In this document: in pieces, positions 17,461 through 26,028 of the stretch | Position numbering within the stretch: the stretch's first letter is position 1 | Layout: every line of letters begins with the position of its first letter | Program-made: the position numbers and the translations under genes | The notes under the pieces: model-generated | Databases searched by the model: none | Told to the model about the DNA's origin: nothing | Seen by the model: only the letters and a program-made list of their open reading frames with translations | Assembly: GCA_050633885.1 (NCBI GenBank) | Contig: JBOEHK010000005.1 | Coordinates: 558,001 to 622,000 of the forward strand | From: JAWSVE01 sp050633885 | Lineage (GTDB): Bacteria > Pseudomonadota > Gammaproteobacteria > Pseudomonadales > Cellvibrionaceae | Length of the DNA: 64,000 nt | Direction: 5' to 3'

Positions 17461-18294
17461 ATGTCCGATTCCTCAAGCCTTAACACTAACAATAATAGCA
17501 ATAATCGCCGCAACATCCGTGGAGAAAACAGTGGTCAATCACCTAATGAAGGCAATGACACGACTCACTTTGGTTTCGAGCAAGTAAAGGCGGCTGAAAA
17601 AGCAGGACGTGTGGCCGGGGTATTTCATTCTGTAGCTGCACAATACGATGTAATGAACGACTTTATGACGGCTGGAATCCACCGTCTTTGGAAGCGTTAC
17701 ACAATAGAAGCTGCCGCGGCCAGACCCGGACAACGTATTTTAGATATTGCGGGCGGGACTGGTGATTTAACCATTCCTTTTTCTCGCATTGTCGGCGAAC
17801 AAGGCCAAGTTGTATTAGCCGACATTAACGATTCGATGTTAAACGTTGGGCGTGATCGCTTAACGGATAAAGGTATTGTCGGCAATGTTGTTTACTTACA
17901 AACTGATGCACAATTTCTTCCATTTCCTGACAATACTTTTGACTGCATCACCATTGCTTTTGGATTACGAAATGTCACAGATAAAGATTTAGCATTGGCA
18001 TCTATGCTTCGCATCTTAAAACCTGGCGGACGACTTTTAATCTTAGAGTTTTCAAAACCGAAAAATGATACATTCGCTAGAATCTACGACAAGTACTCAT
18101 TTAATATTTTACCCGCGATGGGAAAAATCATCGCAAATGATCCGGATAGTTATCGCTATCTTGCCGAATCGATACGCATGCATCCCAACCAAGAAACGCT
18201 AAAAGAAATGATGAACAATGCTGGCTTTATCAATACGCAATATACCAACATGACGGGTGGCATTGTCGCACTTCACAAAGGATTTAAAGCCTAA
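17461..18294 (+). CDS. ubiE: Demethylmenaquinone/ubiquinone C-methyltransferase
   Basis: 277 aa. It C-methylates the ubiquinone precursor using S-adenosylmethionine. SAM motif ILDIAGGTGDLT (93-104) and the UbiE signatures YDVMNDFMTAGIHRLWK and LILEFSKP are present. The first 35 residues are an Asn/Ser-rich extension not usual in the family. It overlaps ubiJ by one base (TAATG). Confidence 0.95.
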   Translation: MSDSSSLNTNNNSNNRRNIRGENSGQSPNEGNDTTHFGFEQVKAAEKAGRVAGVFHSVAAQYDVMNDFMTAGIHRLWKRYTIEAAAARPGQRILDIAGGTGDLTIPFSRIVGEQGQVVLADINDSMLNVGRDRLTDKGIVGNVVYLQTDAQFLPFPDNTFDCITIAFGLRNVTDKDLALASMLRILKPGGRLLILEFSKPKNDTFARIYDKYSFNILPAMGKIIANDPDSYRYLAESIRMHPNQETLKEMMNNAGFINTQYTNMTGGIVALHKGFKA

Positions 18295-18926
18295 TGCTCG
18301 ACCCAGCATTACACACGTCATTCGCTCTCGCGATAGAAGCAACTATCGAAAAAGCTCTGCGACACGATCCAGCTTCACTTTTACAATTACAAGCACTACA
18401 CGGACAAGTGCTTGCGATAGAAACGACTACGCCACACCTTTTCTTTTATTTTTTACCTTCTGAAAAAGGTTTTGATGTCTTCACGCAATTTGAAGGCAAT
18501 ATCACAACTCGATTAAAAGGCTCGCCTCTATCCCTTGCTCAACTTGCGAAAAATGATCGCGTGAATTTAGCTGAATCAGGCGTTGAAGTTTTTGGCAGTA
18601 CAGGCTTTCTCATCGAACTTCAAACCATTCTAAAAAATTTGGACATCGACTGGGAAGAAGCCATTAATGATGTGCTGGGTGATTTAGCTGGGCATCAAAC
18701 GGCAAACGCTATTCGAAAAATACTCGGCTGGACTTCAGGCAGAAAAAAAACATTCACTCGATTATTAGGTGAATATTTAACGGAAGAAATAAAAACCACG
18801 CCGAATAAAACCGAACTGGAAAAATACTATCACGATGTTAGCGCACTGAATCTAGCAACTGATCGAGTCTCCGCAAGAATTGACGCATTTAAAATTGCGT
18901 TAGAAAAAAAATTGCAAAAACCATAA
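18294..18926 (+). CDS. ubiJ: Ubiquinone biosynthesis accessory factor UbiJ (SCP2 domain)
   Basis: 210 aa. An N-terminal sterol-carrier-protein-like domain (about 20-115) and a C-terminal helical tail are seen. UbiJ holds the lipid-soluble intermediates of the Ubi complex. It starts within the ubiE stop codon and is 12 bases from ubiB, so the three are translated as a unit. Confidence 0.92.
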   Translation: MLDPALHTSFALAIEATIEKALRHDPASLLQLQALHGQVLAIETTTPHLFFYFLPSEKGFDVFTQFEGNITTRLKGSPLSLAQLAKNDRVNLAESGVEVFGSTGFLIELQTILKNLDIDWEEAINDVLGDLAGHQTANAIRKILGWTSGRKKTFTRLLGEYLTEEIKTTPNKTELEKYYHDVSALNLATDRVSARIDAFKIALEKKLQKP

Positions 18927-18938
18927 GGATTACGGCAA

Positions 18939-20555
18939 GTGCTCGCGTTTTTTCGCCTTTTACACATCATCAAAGTATTTATCAGATATCGTCTAGATAC
19001 CTTTACAACCGGTGTTTCACTGCCGTTTCGTCTTCTTATCTCACCACTTTCACTACTCCCCTCACCAAAAGATAACCGAGGGAAAAGATTAAGGGAAGCC
19101 TTAGAAGAACTCGGCCCTATTTTTATCAAATTTGGCCAGCTACTATCAACACGTCCTGATTTAATTCCAAGTGATATTGTAGATGAATTAAAATTATTGC
19201 AAGATCAAGTCCCGCCTTTTGGCTCAGCAGAATTTGTTTCTATTGTTGAGTCGGCTTTTGGTGAATCAACTGACTCACTGTTTAAAACATTTGACCATCA
19301 ACCGTTAGCATCAGCTTCTGTCGCTCAAGTTCACTGCGCTACACTTCATAATGATGATGAAGTCGTCGTTAAAGTTATTCGGCCAGGAATCGAACGCGTC
19401 ATAGAAAAAGATATTGCTTTGATGCAGTTAATTGCAAAGCTGGTAGAAAGCCGCCTCAATAATGGTAAACGTTTTCGTGCGATTGAAGTTATCGAGGAAT
19501 ATCGCTACACCATTTACAACGAATTAGATTTACAGAGAGAAGCCGCTAATGCGACACAGCTGCATCGCAATTTTTCTCAGTCAGATATATTGTATGTGCC
19601 TACCGTTTATTGGGATTTTGTCCGCAGTAATGTCATGGTGATGGAACGGATTAAAGGCGTACCCGTGACTGATATTGACACATTAAATGCTAACAACACT
19701 AACATGAAGTTATTGGCGGAACGCGGTGTCGACATTTTTTTTACCCAAGTATTTGAACACAACTTTTTCCACGCAGACATGCATCCGGGTAATATTTTTG
19801 TTGATATATCTAACCCAGACAAACCCAGCTACATTGCTGTCGACATGGCCATTGTTAGCTCGCTCAATCAAGAAGATCAATTTTATCTGGCACGAAATTT
19901 ATTGGCCATGTTTCGACGCGACTACCGCATGGTTGCCGAACTCCATGTGATCAGCGGCTGGGTAAAACCTGATACCAATATCAATGAATTTGAAGCGGCA
20001 ATCCGCACCGTCTGTGAACCTATTTTTGAAAAGCCTTTAAAAGAAATTTCATTTGGCCAAGTGCTTATCACACTGTTTCAAACCGCCGCTCAATTTGACA
20101 TGACCGTTCAACCGCAGTTGGTTTTATTGCAAAAAACTCTTTTGAATATTGAAGGTTTGGGTCGACAGCTGTATCCCGATTTAGACTTATGGACAACCGC
20201 TCACCCCTATTTAGAGAAATGGTTAAAGCACCGTTTTCATCCCAAAACGCTTTATCAACAAATGAAGCGTTACGGACCTGAGTGGATGGAAAAATTTCCT
20301 CAACTCCCCAACTTGGTTTTTAATGGTTTGCAACAAATCAACAAGCTGGACTCTGTTGTTGAAACATTCAAAGAAAATACTGCTACACGTCGCCCCACCA
20401 CAACCTTAGCCAAGTGGCGACGACTGGCTGGGATTGCCGCTATCGGCGCCGGCGTTATTATTGGCTGGCCCGCATTATTCAGCCCAATCTCCCAACTACC
20501 TTCTGCCAGTATCCTCTTGTTGGCTATAGGCGCATTAGCGTGGCTAATGCGGTAG
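18939..20555 (+). CDS. ubiB: Ubiquinone biosynthesis protein UbiB (atypical kinase/ATPase)
   Basis: 538 aa, GTG start with AAGGA upstream. It is an ADCK/UbiB protein-kinase-like fold: the KxGQ motif (KFGQLLSTRPDLIP), an ATP-binding ASVAQVH loop, the HADMHPGN catalytic loop and AVDMAIV in place of the DFG motif. Two hydrophobic helices at the C-terminus anchor it in the inner membrane. It supports ubiquinone hydroxylation/prenyl intermediate access. Confidence 0.95.
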   Translation: MLAFFRLLHIIKVFIRYRLDTFTTGVSLPFRLLISPLSLLPSPKDNRGKRLREALEELGPIFIKFGQLLSTRPDLIPSDIVDELKLLQDQVPPFGSAEFVSIVESAFGESTDSLFKTFDHQPLASASVAQVHCATLHNDDEVVVKVIRPGIERVIEKDIALMQLIAKLVESRLNNGKRFRAIEVIEEYRYTIYNELDLQREAANATQLHRNFSQSDILYVPTVYWDFVRSNVMVMERIKGVPVTDIDTLNANNTNMKLLAERGVDIFFTQVFEHNFFHADMHPGNIFVDISNPDKPSYIAVDMAIVSSLNQEDQFYLARNLLAMFRRDYRMVAELHVISGWVKPDTNINEFEAAIRTVCEPIFEKPLKEISFGQVLITLFQTAAQFDMTVQPQLVLLQKTLLNIEGLGRQLYPDLDLWTTAHPYLEKWLKHRFHPKTLYQQMKRYGPEWMEKFPQLPNLVFNGLQQINKLDSVVETFKENTATRRPTTTLAKWRRLAGIAAIGAGVIIGWPALFSPISQLPSASILLLAIGALAWLMR

Positions 20556-20570
20556 AATCGACAGCCAATC

Positions 20571-21029
20571 TTGTCGATCAGTAAAACGGATAACGATGAA
20601 CTATATAGAGCGCCAAAAGTGACACAAAACTTAACAAATCCAGATGGAAAAAACTTTCTAGACGCGATTCAATGGACAAAAGAAGGTCTTGTACCCGCTA
20701 TTGCCCAAGACGCTAAATCAGGACGCGTTTTAATGATGGCCTGGATGAATCGAGAAGCTTTATCTTTAACAGCTCAAGAAAATCGGGCCATTTATTGGTC
20801 GCGCTCTCGAAATAAACTCTGGAGAAAAGGTGAGTCATCTGGTCACGAGCAAACAGTTAAAGAGATACAGTTAGACTGCGATGCGGATGTCATTATTTTA
20901 AAAGTTGAACAGAAAGGTGGGATCGCGTGTCATACAGGTCGAGAGTCTTGTTTTTATCGCGTACTGAAAAATAACACATGGGAAACAGCAGAGCCTATTA
21001 TTAAAAATCCTGACGATATTTATTCATAA
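20571..21029 (+). CDS. hisI: Phosphoribosyl-AMP cyclohydrolase
   Basis: Third step of histidine synthesis. Zn ligands are in the DCDAD segment and the GIACHTGRESCF motif. The frame opens with TTG at 20571. A GTG at 20619 gives 136 aa, closer to the usual length, and may be the true start. It is a stand-alone domain, with hisE as a separate gene downstream, as in Pseudomonas. Confidence 0.94.
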   Translation: MSISKTDNDELYRAPKVTQNLTNPDGKNFLDAIQWTKEGLVPAIAQDAKSGRVLMMAWMNREALSLTAQENRAIYWSRSRNKLWRKGESSGHEQTVKEIQLDCDADVIILKVEQKGGIACHTGRESCFYRVLKNNTWETAEPIIKNPDDIYS

Positions 21030-21144
21030 AAACACAAAGTACTTTCAAATTTTCAAACTGTGAATTTTTAACAACAATCTTTCAAACCGTGACTTATTTG
21101 ACCATTGCATTACTAAGCACAAGCAACACAAAGAAAACTTTATT

Positions 21145-21495
21145 ATGAATGACATACTGGAAACATTGTCAAAGACCCTACAAGATCGTAAAAATGAAGC
21201 TGATCACAAAACAGAAGGTGAAGACACCTCTTATGTTGTTAGCCTGCATAAGAAAGGGTTAAATATAATACTAGAGAAACTGGGTGAAGAATGCACCGAG
21301 ACAATTATCGCTGCTAAAGATGCGGAAAAAAGTCGGAACAACAACGATGTTATTTATGAAACAGCTGACCTCTGGTTTCACTCGCTCGTCATGCTGTCTC
21401 ATTTAGGTGAAGATGGGCAGGCAGTTGTAAAAGAATTAGAGCGTCGCTTTGGTCAATCTGGCATTGAAGAAAAAGCATCACGCAATAAACAATAA
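21145..21495 (+). CDS. hisE: Phosphoribosyl-ATP pyrophosphatase
   Basis: 116 aa, all-alpha MazG-like fold. It hydrolyses PR-ATP to PR-AMP in histidine synthesis. Motifs EKLGEECTETIIAAK and DLWFHSLVML carry the metal-binding acids. It follows hisI by 115 bases. Confidence 0.94.
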   Translation: MNDILETLSKTLQDRKNEADHKTEGEDTSYVVSLHKKGLNIILEKLGEECTETIIAAKDAEKSRNNNDVIYETADLWFHSLVMLSHLGEDGQAVVKELERRFGQSGIEEKASRNKQ

Positions 21496-21563
21496 TATTA
21501 GCTAATATCATTGAGCATATATAGCGTGCTCACTACACACATTAAAACATATCGGAGTTTATT

Positions 21564-21800
21564 ATGGGTATCGGTGGAATCAGCGTTTGGCAACTGTTAA
21601 TCGTCCTCGCTATTGTCGTTATGATTTTTGGCACCAAAAAATTACGCAATCTTGGCACAGATTTAGGCGGAGCCATTAAAGGGTTTAAAAAGGGTCTAAA
21701 CGAAGAAGACAACGGCGTAGACCCTATTGAAAAAAATGATCAAGCTGAAAAAGTCATTGAAAACGAAAGTCTTGCTGAGAAAGATAAACAGGAAAAATAA
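21564..21800 (+). CDS. tatA: Sec-independent translocase subunit TatA
   Basis: 78 aa. A short periplasmic N-terminus, one membrane helix (about 6-22), the FG hinge (FGTKKLRNLG) and an amphipathic helix, then an acidic/lysine-rich tail. It forms the Tat pore. It is first of tatABC and has an RBS (CGGAG) at good spacing. Confidence 0.95.
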   Translation: MGIGGISVWQLLIVLAIVVMIFGTKKLRNLGTDLGGAIKGFKKGLNEEDNGVDPIEKNDQAEKVIENESLAEKDKQEK

Positions 21801-21803
21801 TTC

Positions 21804-22295
21804 GTGTTTGATATTGGCTTTACTGAAATTTTACTAATTGCAGGTGTCGCTCTCTTCGTCGTTGGCCCTGAGCGACTTCCGGATGCGGTAAAGACTATCA
21901 GCTTATGGATTGGTCGTTTCAAGCGTGGGCTTCGCGAAACTCGTCGCGAAATCGAACAACAAATTGGTGCCGACGAAATTCGTCGTGAACTACACAATGA
22001 AGAAATCATGCAGAATCTCGAGAAAATGCGCAGCAATGTTAATGATGTACTCAATGAAGATTTATTAAGCGGTGACGATAATCACTCAGAAGAAAACCGG
22101 ATTACAGAAAAAAAATCTGACCAAGATTTTTATCCCGAAGGCCATGAAGACCACGATCCAAATGATGACTCTGCCGAAAAACTATTAGACGCCCAACATC
22201 ATCAAGACCATACTGACGATCTAGTGGCCGATAATTCGAACAACTCAATACTTCCCGATTCTTTAGATCCATCACTTAACCAAACAAAAAAATAA
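21804..22295 (+). CDS. tatB: Sec-independent translocase subunit TatB
   Basis: 163 aa, GTG start three bases after tatA. Membrane helix followed by VGPERLP, the TatB signature, then a long amphipathic helix and an acidic, His/Asp-rich tail. It works with TatC in recognising twin-arginine signals. Confidence 0.95.
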   Translation: MFDIGFTEILLIAGVALFVVGPERLPDAVKTISLWIGRFKRGLRETRREIEQQIGADEIRRELHNEEIMQNLEKMRSNVNDVLNEDLLSGDDNHSEENRITEKKSDQDFYPEGHEDHDPNDDSAEKLLDAQHHQDHTDDLVADNSNNSILPDSLDPSLNQTKK

Positions 22296-22305
22296 CTATC
22301 CCTCG

Positions 22306-23085
22306 ATGACTGCCTCTTCCAAACAACCCAACAAAGACGACAACGCCATTGATGACACTGAACTTCCATTAGTCACTCATCTAAAAGAATTGCGTGATCG
22401 TTTAATCCGATGTTTATTAGCTGTCATTATTGTTTTTCTTGGATTAATTTATTTCGCCAACGATATTTATAGCCTAGCTGCAGCCCCAATGAACGCCGTG
22501 CTACCAGACGGCGGCCAAATGATTGCTTATGAAGTCGCCTCTCCTTTTCTAGCGCCCTTTAAACTGACACTTTATGTTTCTTTTTTTCTCGCTATGCCGG
22601 TTGTGCTTTATCAAGTATGGGGCTTTATCGCTCCCGCTCTTTATAAAAAAGAAAAACGTGTGGCGATCCCACTGTTTATTTCCAGTGTTTTTTTATTTTA
22701 TGCCGGCGTCGCGTTTGCCTATTTTATTGTGTTCAAAATAGTATTTGGTTTTTTTGCTACCGTTGTCCCCGATGGGATTCAGTTAGCACCCGATATTAAT
22801 GCCTATTTAAGTTTTGTGTTGAAGCTAACATTTGCATTTGGTTTAGCATTTGAAATTCCTGTTGCTACGGTCCTCTTAATTTGGGCCGGAGCTATGAGCC
22901 CTGATAGCTTGGCCAAAAAACGTCCTTACGTTTTTATCGCCTGTTTTGTCGCCGGTATGTTATTAACGCCACCCGATGTTATCTCGCAAACATTACTGGC
23001 GGTTCCGATGTGGTTACTATTTGAATTAGGAATTTTCTTTGGGCGCTGGGTAAAGCCCATGGAGCAAGATGCTAAAGAGGATTAA
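22306..23085 (+). CDS. tatC: Sec-independent translocase subunit TatC
   Basis: 259 aa, six membrane helices. The conserved HLKELRDRL start and the AFGLAFEIPV segment are seen. It is the twin-arginine signal receptor. The likely terminator at 23121 closes the ubi-his-tat run. Confidence 0.96.
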   Translation: MTASSKQPNKDDNAIDDTELPLVTHLKELRDRLIRCLLAVIIVFLGLIYFANDIYSLAAAPMNAVLPDGGQMIAYEVASPFLAPFKLTLYVSFFLAMPVVLYQVWGFIAPALYKKEKRVAIPLFISSVFLFYAGVAFAYFIVFKIVFGFFATVVPDGIQLAPDINAYLSFVLKLTFAFGLAFEIPVATVLLIWAGAMSPDSLAKKRPYVFIACFVAGMLLTPPDVISQTLLAVPMWLLFELGIFFGRWVKPMEQDAKED

Positions 23086-23120
23086 TACGGGCAGAAAGTA
23101 TGACGAAACGTTCAAGACAA

Positions 23121-23155
23121 AAAAATCACCGAGATATTCATCACCGGTGATTTTT
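23121..23155. terminator. Bidirectional terminator after tatC
   Basis: Stem aaaaatcaccg / cggtgattttt with a 13-base loop. T and A tracts on both sides can serve tatC (plus) and the small membrane gene (minus). Confidence 0.85.
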
Positions 23156-23188
23156 AAAATCTTATTCAATAACAATAATATGAGCAAT

Positions 23189-23413
23189 TTAAAGAGCGAG
23201 AAAGACTAATACACATCCCAATATTGCAAATTTGATAGCATCGTTCGCTTTCGCCCAATTAAAGAATCCATAAAAATATGCCAACGGCGGAAAGAATACC
23301 GAGCATAGACCCCAAGAAAAATCTTCTTTAAAAGATACAACTAACAAGATTACCCAGCTAGCGACCAAAATAGCGATGCCAAAGGTCATTAATGCGGCTG
23401 ATACTGGATCCAT
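23189..23413 (-). CDS. Small membrane protein
   Basis: 74 aa with hydrophobic segments at about 7-27, 34-50 and 58-74. The FFPPLAYFYGFFNW segment lies between helices. I know no function. The RBS GAGGAG-type sequence before the ATG supports the start. Confidence 0.65.
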   Translation of the reverse strand: MDPVSAALMTFGIAILVASWVILLVVSFKEDFSWGLCSVFFPPLAYFYGFFNWAKANDAIKFAILGCVLVFLAL

Positions 23414-23593
23414 CGGTTTCTCCTCAAACTATCTTCGAATTCTGTAAGCGTATTTTAAGCCAAGTTCATACTGACTCTCGGCTAGGCGACATCATGAAGC
23501 TTAGCCTTAAATTTGCGAGGACGCATAATAGCAGCGTTACCGATAAAATTTAAGCAATAGTTTTACTGGGAAAAAGAAGGCTGCCGAGTGGGG

Positions 23594-24055
23594 CTAATTG
23601 GCCTCCAGAAGAAAGGTGACAGGTCCATCATTCACCAACGAAACTTGCATATCTGCACCAAAAGAGCCTGTTTCCACTGATATATCAGGCGTGCTATTCG
23701 CCGCCCTATCAACAAACTCGTGGTACAGCGTAGCCGCTTTTTCTGGAGGCGCTGCTGAAGAGAACCCAGGACGAAGGCCTTTGCGAGTTTCTGCAGCAAG
23801 CGTAAACTGCGACACGACCAACAATCCGCCCTTGATATCTAGGAGACTGAGATTCATCTTGCCCTGTTCATCTGAAAAAACCCGATAATTCAGTATTTTC
23901 TCAAGCAATTTTTCGGATTTGGCAGAATCATCATCTTTCTCGATACCCAGTAATAACAGTAACCCTTGATCAATACTACCGATCACGCTGTTTGTGCCAT
24001 GAGCATCTTTAATCGATACCTTTGCACTCGAAACTCGCTGTATCAATCCTTTCAC
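23594..24055 (-). CDS. dtd: D-aminoacyl-tRNA deacylase
   Basis: 153 aa from the GTG at 24055, which matches the usual start (VKGLIQRVSSAKV). An ATG at 24103 in frame would add 16 residues. It frees tRNA from mischarged D-amino acids. Signature SQFTLAA and the closing NDGPVTFLLE motif are present. It is downstream of pip on the same strand. Confidence 0.93.
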   Translation of the reverse strand: MKGLIQRVSSAKVSIKDAHGTNSVIGSIDQGLLLLLGIEKDDDSAKSEKLLEKILNYRVFSDEQGKMNLSLLDIKGGLLVVSQFTLAAETRKGLRPGFSSAAPPEKAATLYHEFVDRAANSTPDISVETGSFGADMQVSLVNDGPVTFLLEAN

Positions 24056-24116
24056 GCGAAATATCACCTTTTCATTCAACACATCAACAAGGCAGTGCTT
24101 CATTTACCTAATGAGG

Positions 24117-25088
24117 CTAGGCTCTCGTTGGATAATCGTCTGCAAACCGCACAGCCATGTCACGCGTTGCTCTCACTAATGCGTCCACAATACCAGGCTC
24201 TCGAGACGCGTGACCCGCATCCCGAATAATATGTAACTGTGAAGACGGCCAAGCTCTATGCAGAGCAAATGCATTATCAAGGGGACAGACGGCATCGTAG
24301 CGACCATGAACAATAATCGCTGGAATATCTTCCAGTTTTTTCACGTCGCGAATAATTTGATTCTCTTCTACAAAACAATTATTCACAAAATAATGTGCTT
24401 CAATCCTGGCGAGCGAAACAGCCATGTGCGGATCATTGAAGTGATCGACCACTTCGGGGTTAGGCCTTAGTGTGGCGCAACGCCCTTCCCATACAGACCA
24501 CGCTTTAGCAGCACCCATCATCGCCAACTCATTGGCTCCCGTAAGCTTCTGGTAATAGGCGTTAATCATGTCGCCTCTTTCTGCCTCGGGAATGGGATGA
24601 ACAAAATCCTCCCAATAATCAGGAAATAGATGACTTGCTCCACCTTGATAAAACCAATTGAGGTCTTGTTGACGGCACAGAAATATCCCCCGCAAAATCA
24701 ATGCGAGCACTTTTTCAGGATGCGCTTGCGCATACAACAAACTCAACGTAGAGCCCCAAGACCCCCCAAACAAAAGCCATCGATCAATATCAAACAACTT
24801 CCGAATTTTTTCAATATCCTCAATTAAGTGCGGAGTCGTATTATTAGCCAGATTAGCGTGAGGGGTCGAACGGCCCGCACCACGCTGGTCAAACAAAATG
24901 ATTCTGTACTTTTCAGGATCGAAGAAACAGCGATCTTGGCGTGACGTTCCACCACCGGGGCCGCCATGCACAAACAACACGGGGATTCCATCCGGGTTTC
25001 CCGATTGCTCGATATAAATCTGATGAAGATCATCAACGGCTAAGTGTTGTTTATCGTAAGGTTTAATATCGGGATAGAGGTTAAACAT
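24117..25088 (-). CDS. pip: Proline iminopeptidase
   Basis: 323 aa, alpha/beta hydrolase of family S33, cutting N-terminal proline from peptides. Oxyanion motif HGGPGGG, nucleophile elbow GGSWGS, Asp in the HGRYDAVCP segment, and His in GHASREPG are visible. The usual length is about 315. Confidence 0.94.
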   Translation of the reverse strand: MFNLYPDIKPYDKQHLAVDDLHQIYIEQSGNPDGIPVLFVHGGPGGGTSRQDRCFFDPEKYRIILFDQRGAGRSTPHANLANNTTPHLIEDIEKIRKLFDIDRWLLFGGSWGSTLSLLYAQAHPEKVLALILRGIFLCRQQDLNWFYQGGASHLFPDYWEDFVHPIPEAERGDMINAYYQKLTGANELAMMGAAKAWSVWEGRCATLRPNPEVVDHFNDPHMAVSLARIEAHYFVNNCFVEENQIIRDVKKLEDIPAIIVHGRYDAVCPLDNAFALHRAWPSSQLHIIRDAGHASREPGIVDALVRATRDMAVRFADDYPTRA

Positions 25089-25315
25089 GTGTCTACCTTT
25101 TTATAAAAACATAGTCCAACAATAGTCCAACAATATTCCAACAGAAGGTTTACGATGCCATTATCGCTAAATATACTCGTCCACTAGAATCACTGCGCAT
25201 TTGCTGAGTGTAGCGCATTGCTTCTCAAGACGTTACCACTTCCACTTAAATTTCTATAGAAGAGTGACTCAAATCATTCTCTTAGAAAAGATCTCTTAGA
25301 CTACAAGGTAAATGA

Positions 25316-25906
25316 ATGACAACACACAAGGAAGACAATCGCTGCTCGTGGTGCCATGGCGACGAGCTTTACGAAACGTATCACGACACAGAATGGGGCG
25401 TTCCGCTTTATGATGATAAAAAGTTATTTGAATTTTTATTGCTAGAAGGCGCACAAGCAGGGCTATCTTGGATCACGGTTCTAAAAAAACGGGAAGGTTA
25501 CCGAGAAGCCTACGACAACTTTAACCCTGAAAAAATTGCCCGTTATTCAGAAAAGAAAATAGAAAAACTGCTACAAAATCCAAACATCATCCGTAACCGG
25601 CTAAAAGTCCATAGCGCGGTAAAAAATGCTCAAGCTTATTTAAACATTCAAGAATCAGGCACAAGCTTCAGCGATTTTTTATGGAATTTTGTAGACGGGA
25701 AACCGATCCAAAATAAATGGAGGACAATGAAACAAGTGCCTGCATCGACTCCTCTTTCCGACAAGCTTTGCAAAGAATTAAAAAAGCGCGGATTTAATTT
25801 TGTCGGCAGCACAATTTGTTACGCCCATATGCAAGCCACAGGTATGGTCAACGACCACTTGGTAACTTGCCCCGAATATGAATCCTGTAAAAACTTAGGC
25901 GTTTAA
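25316..25906 (+). CDS. tag: DNA-3-methyladenine glycosylase I
   Basis: 196 aa, HhH glycosylase that removes 3-methyladenine. N-terminal zinc-binding part (CSWCHGDEL, YHDTEWGVP) and the C-terminal CYAHMQATGMVNDHL...C motif supply the Cys/His ligands. It is a second 3-methyladenine glycosylase besides the Ada-AlkA fusion. Confidence 0.95.
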   Translation: MTTHKEDNRCSWCHGDELYETYHDTEWGVPLYDDKKLFEFLLLEGAQAGLSWITVLKKREGYREAYDNFNPEKIARYSEKKIEKLLQNPNIIRNRLKVHSAVKNAQAYLNIQESGTSFSDFLWNFVDGKPIQNKWRTMKQVPASTPLSDKLCKELKKRGFNFVGSTICYAHMQATGMVNDHLVTCPEYESCKNLGV

Positions 25907-25970
25907 TTTCTTCCAGATAATTAAGTACAAATTTTCAACGTTAAACTCTATAAGAAAGAGTATCCAAACA

Positions 25971-26000
25971 AAAAACCCCAGCTTTTTGGCTGAGATTTTT
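25971..26000. terminator. Probable terminator between tag and typA
   Basis: Stem aaaaaccccagc / gctgagattttt with two mismatches and a short T-rich loop, placed between convergent genes. Confidence 0.55.
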
Positions 26001-26028
26001 TAATGTGCTACCAAACGAAGGTTTAAAA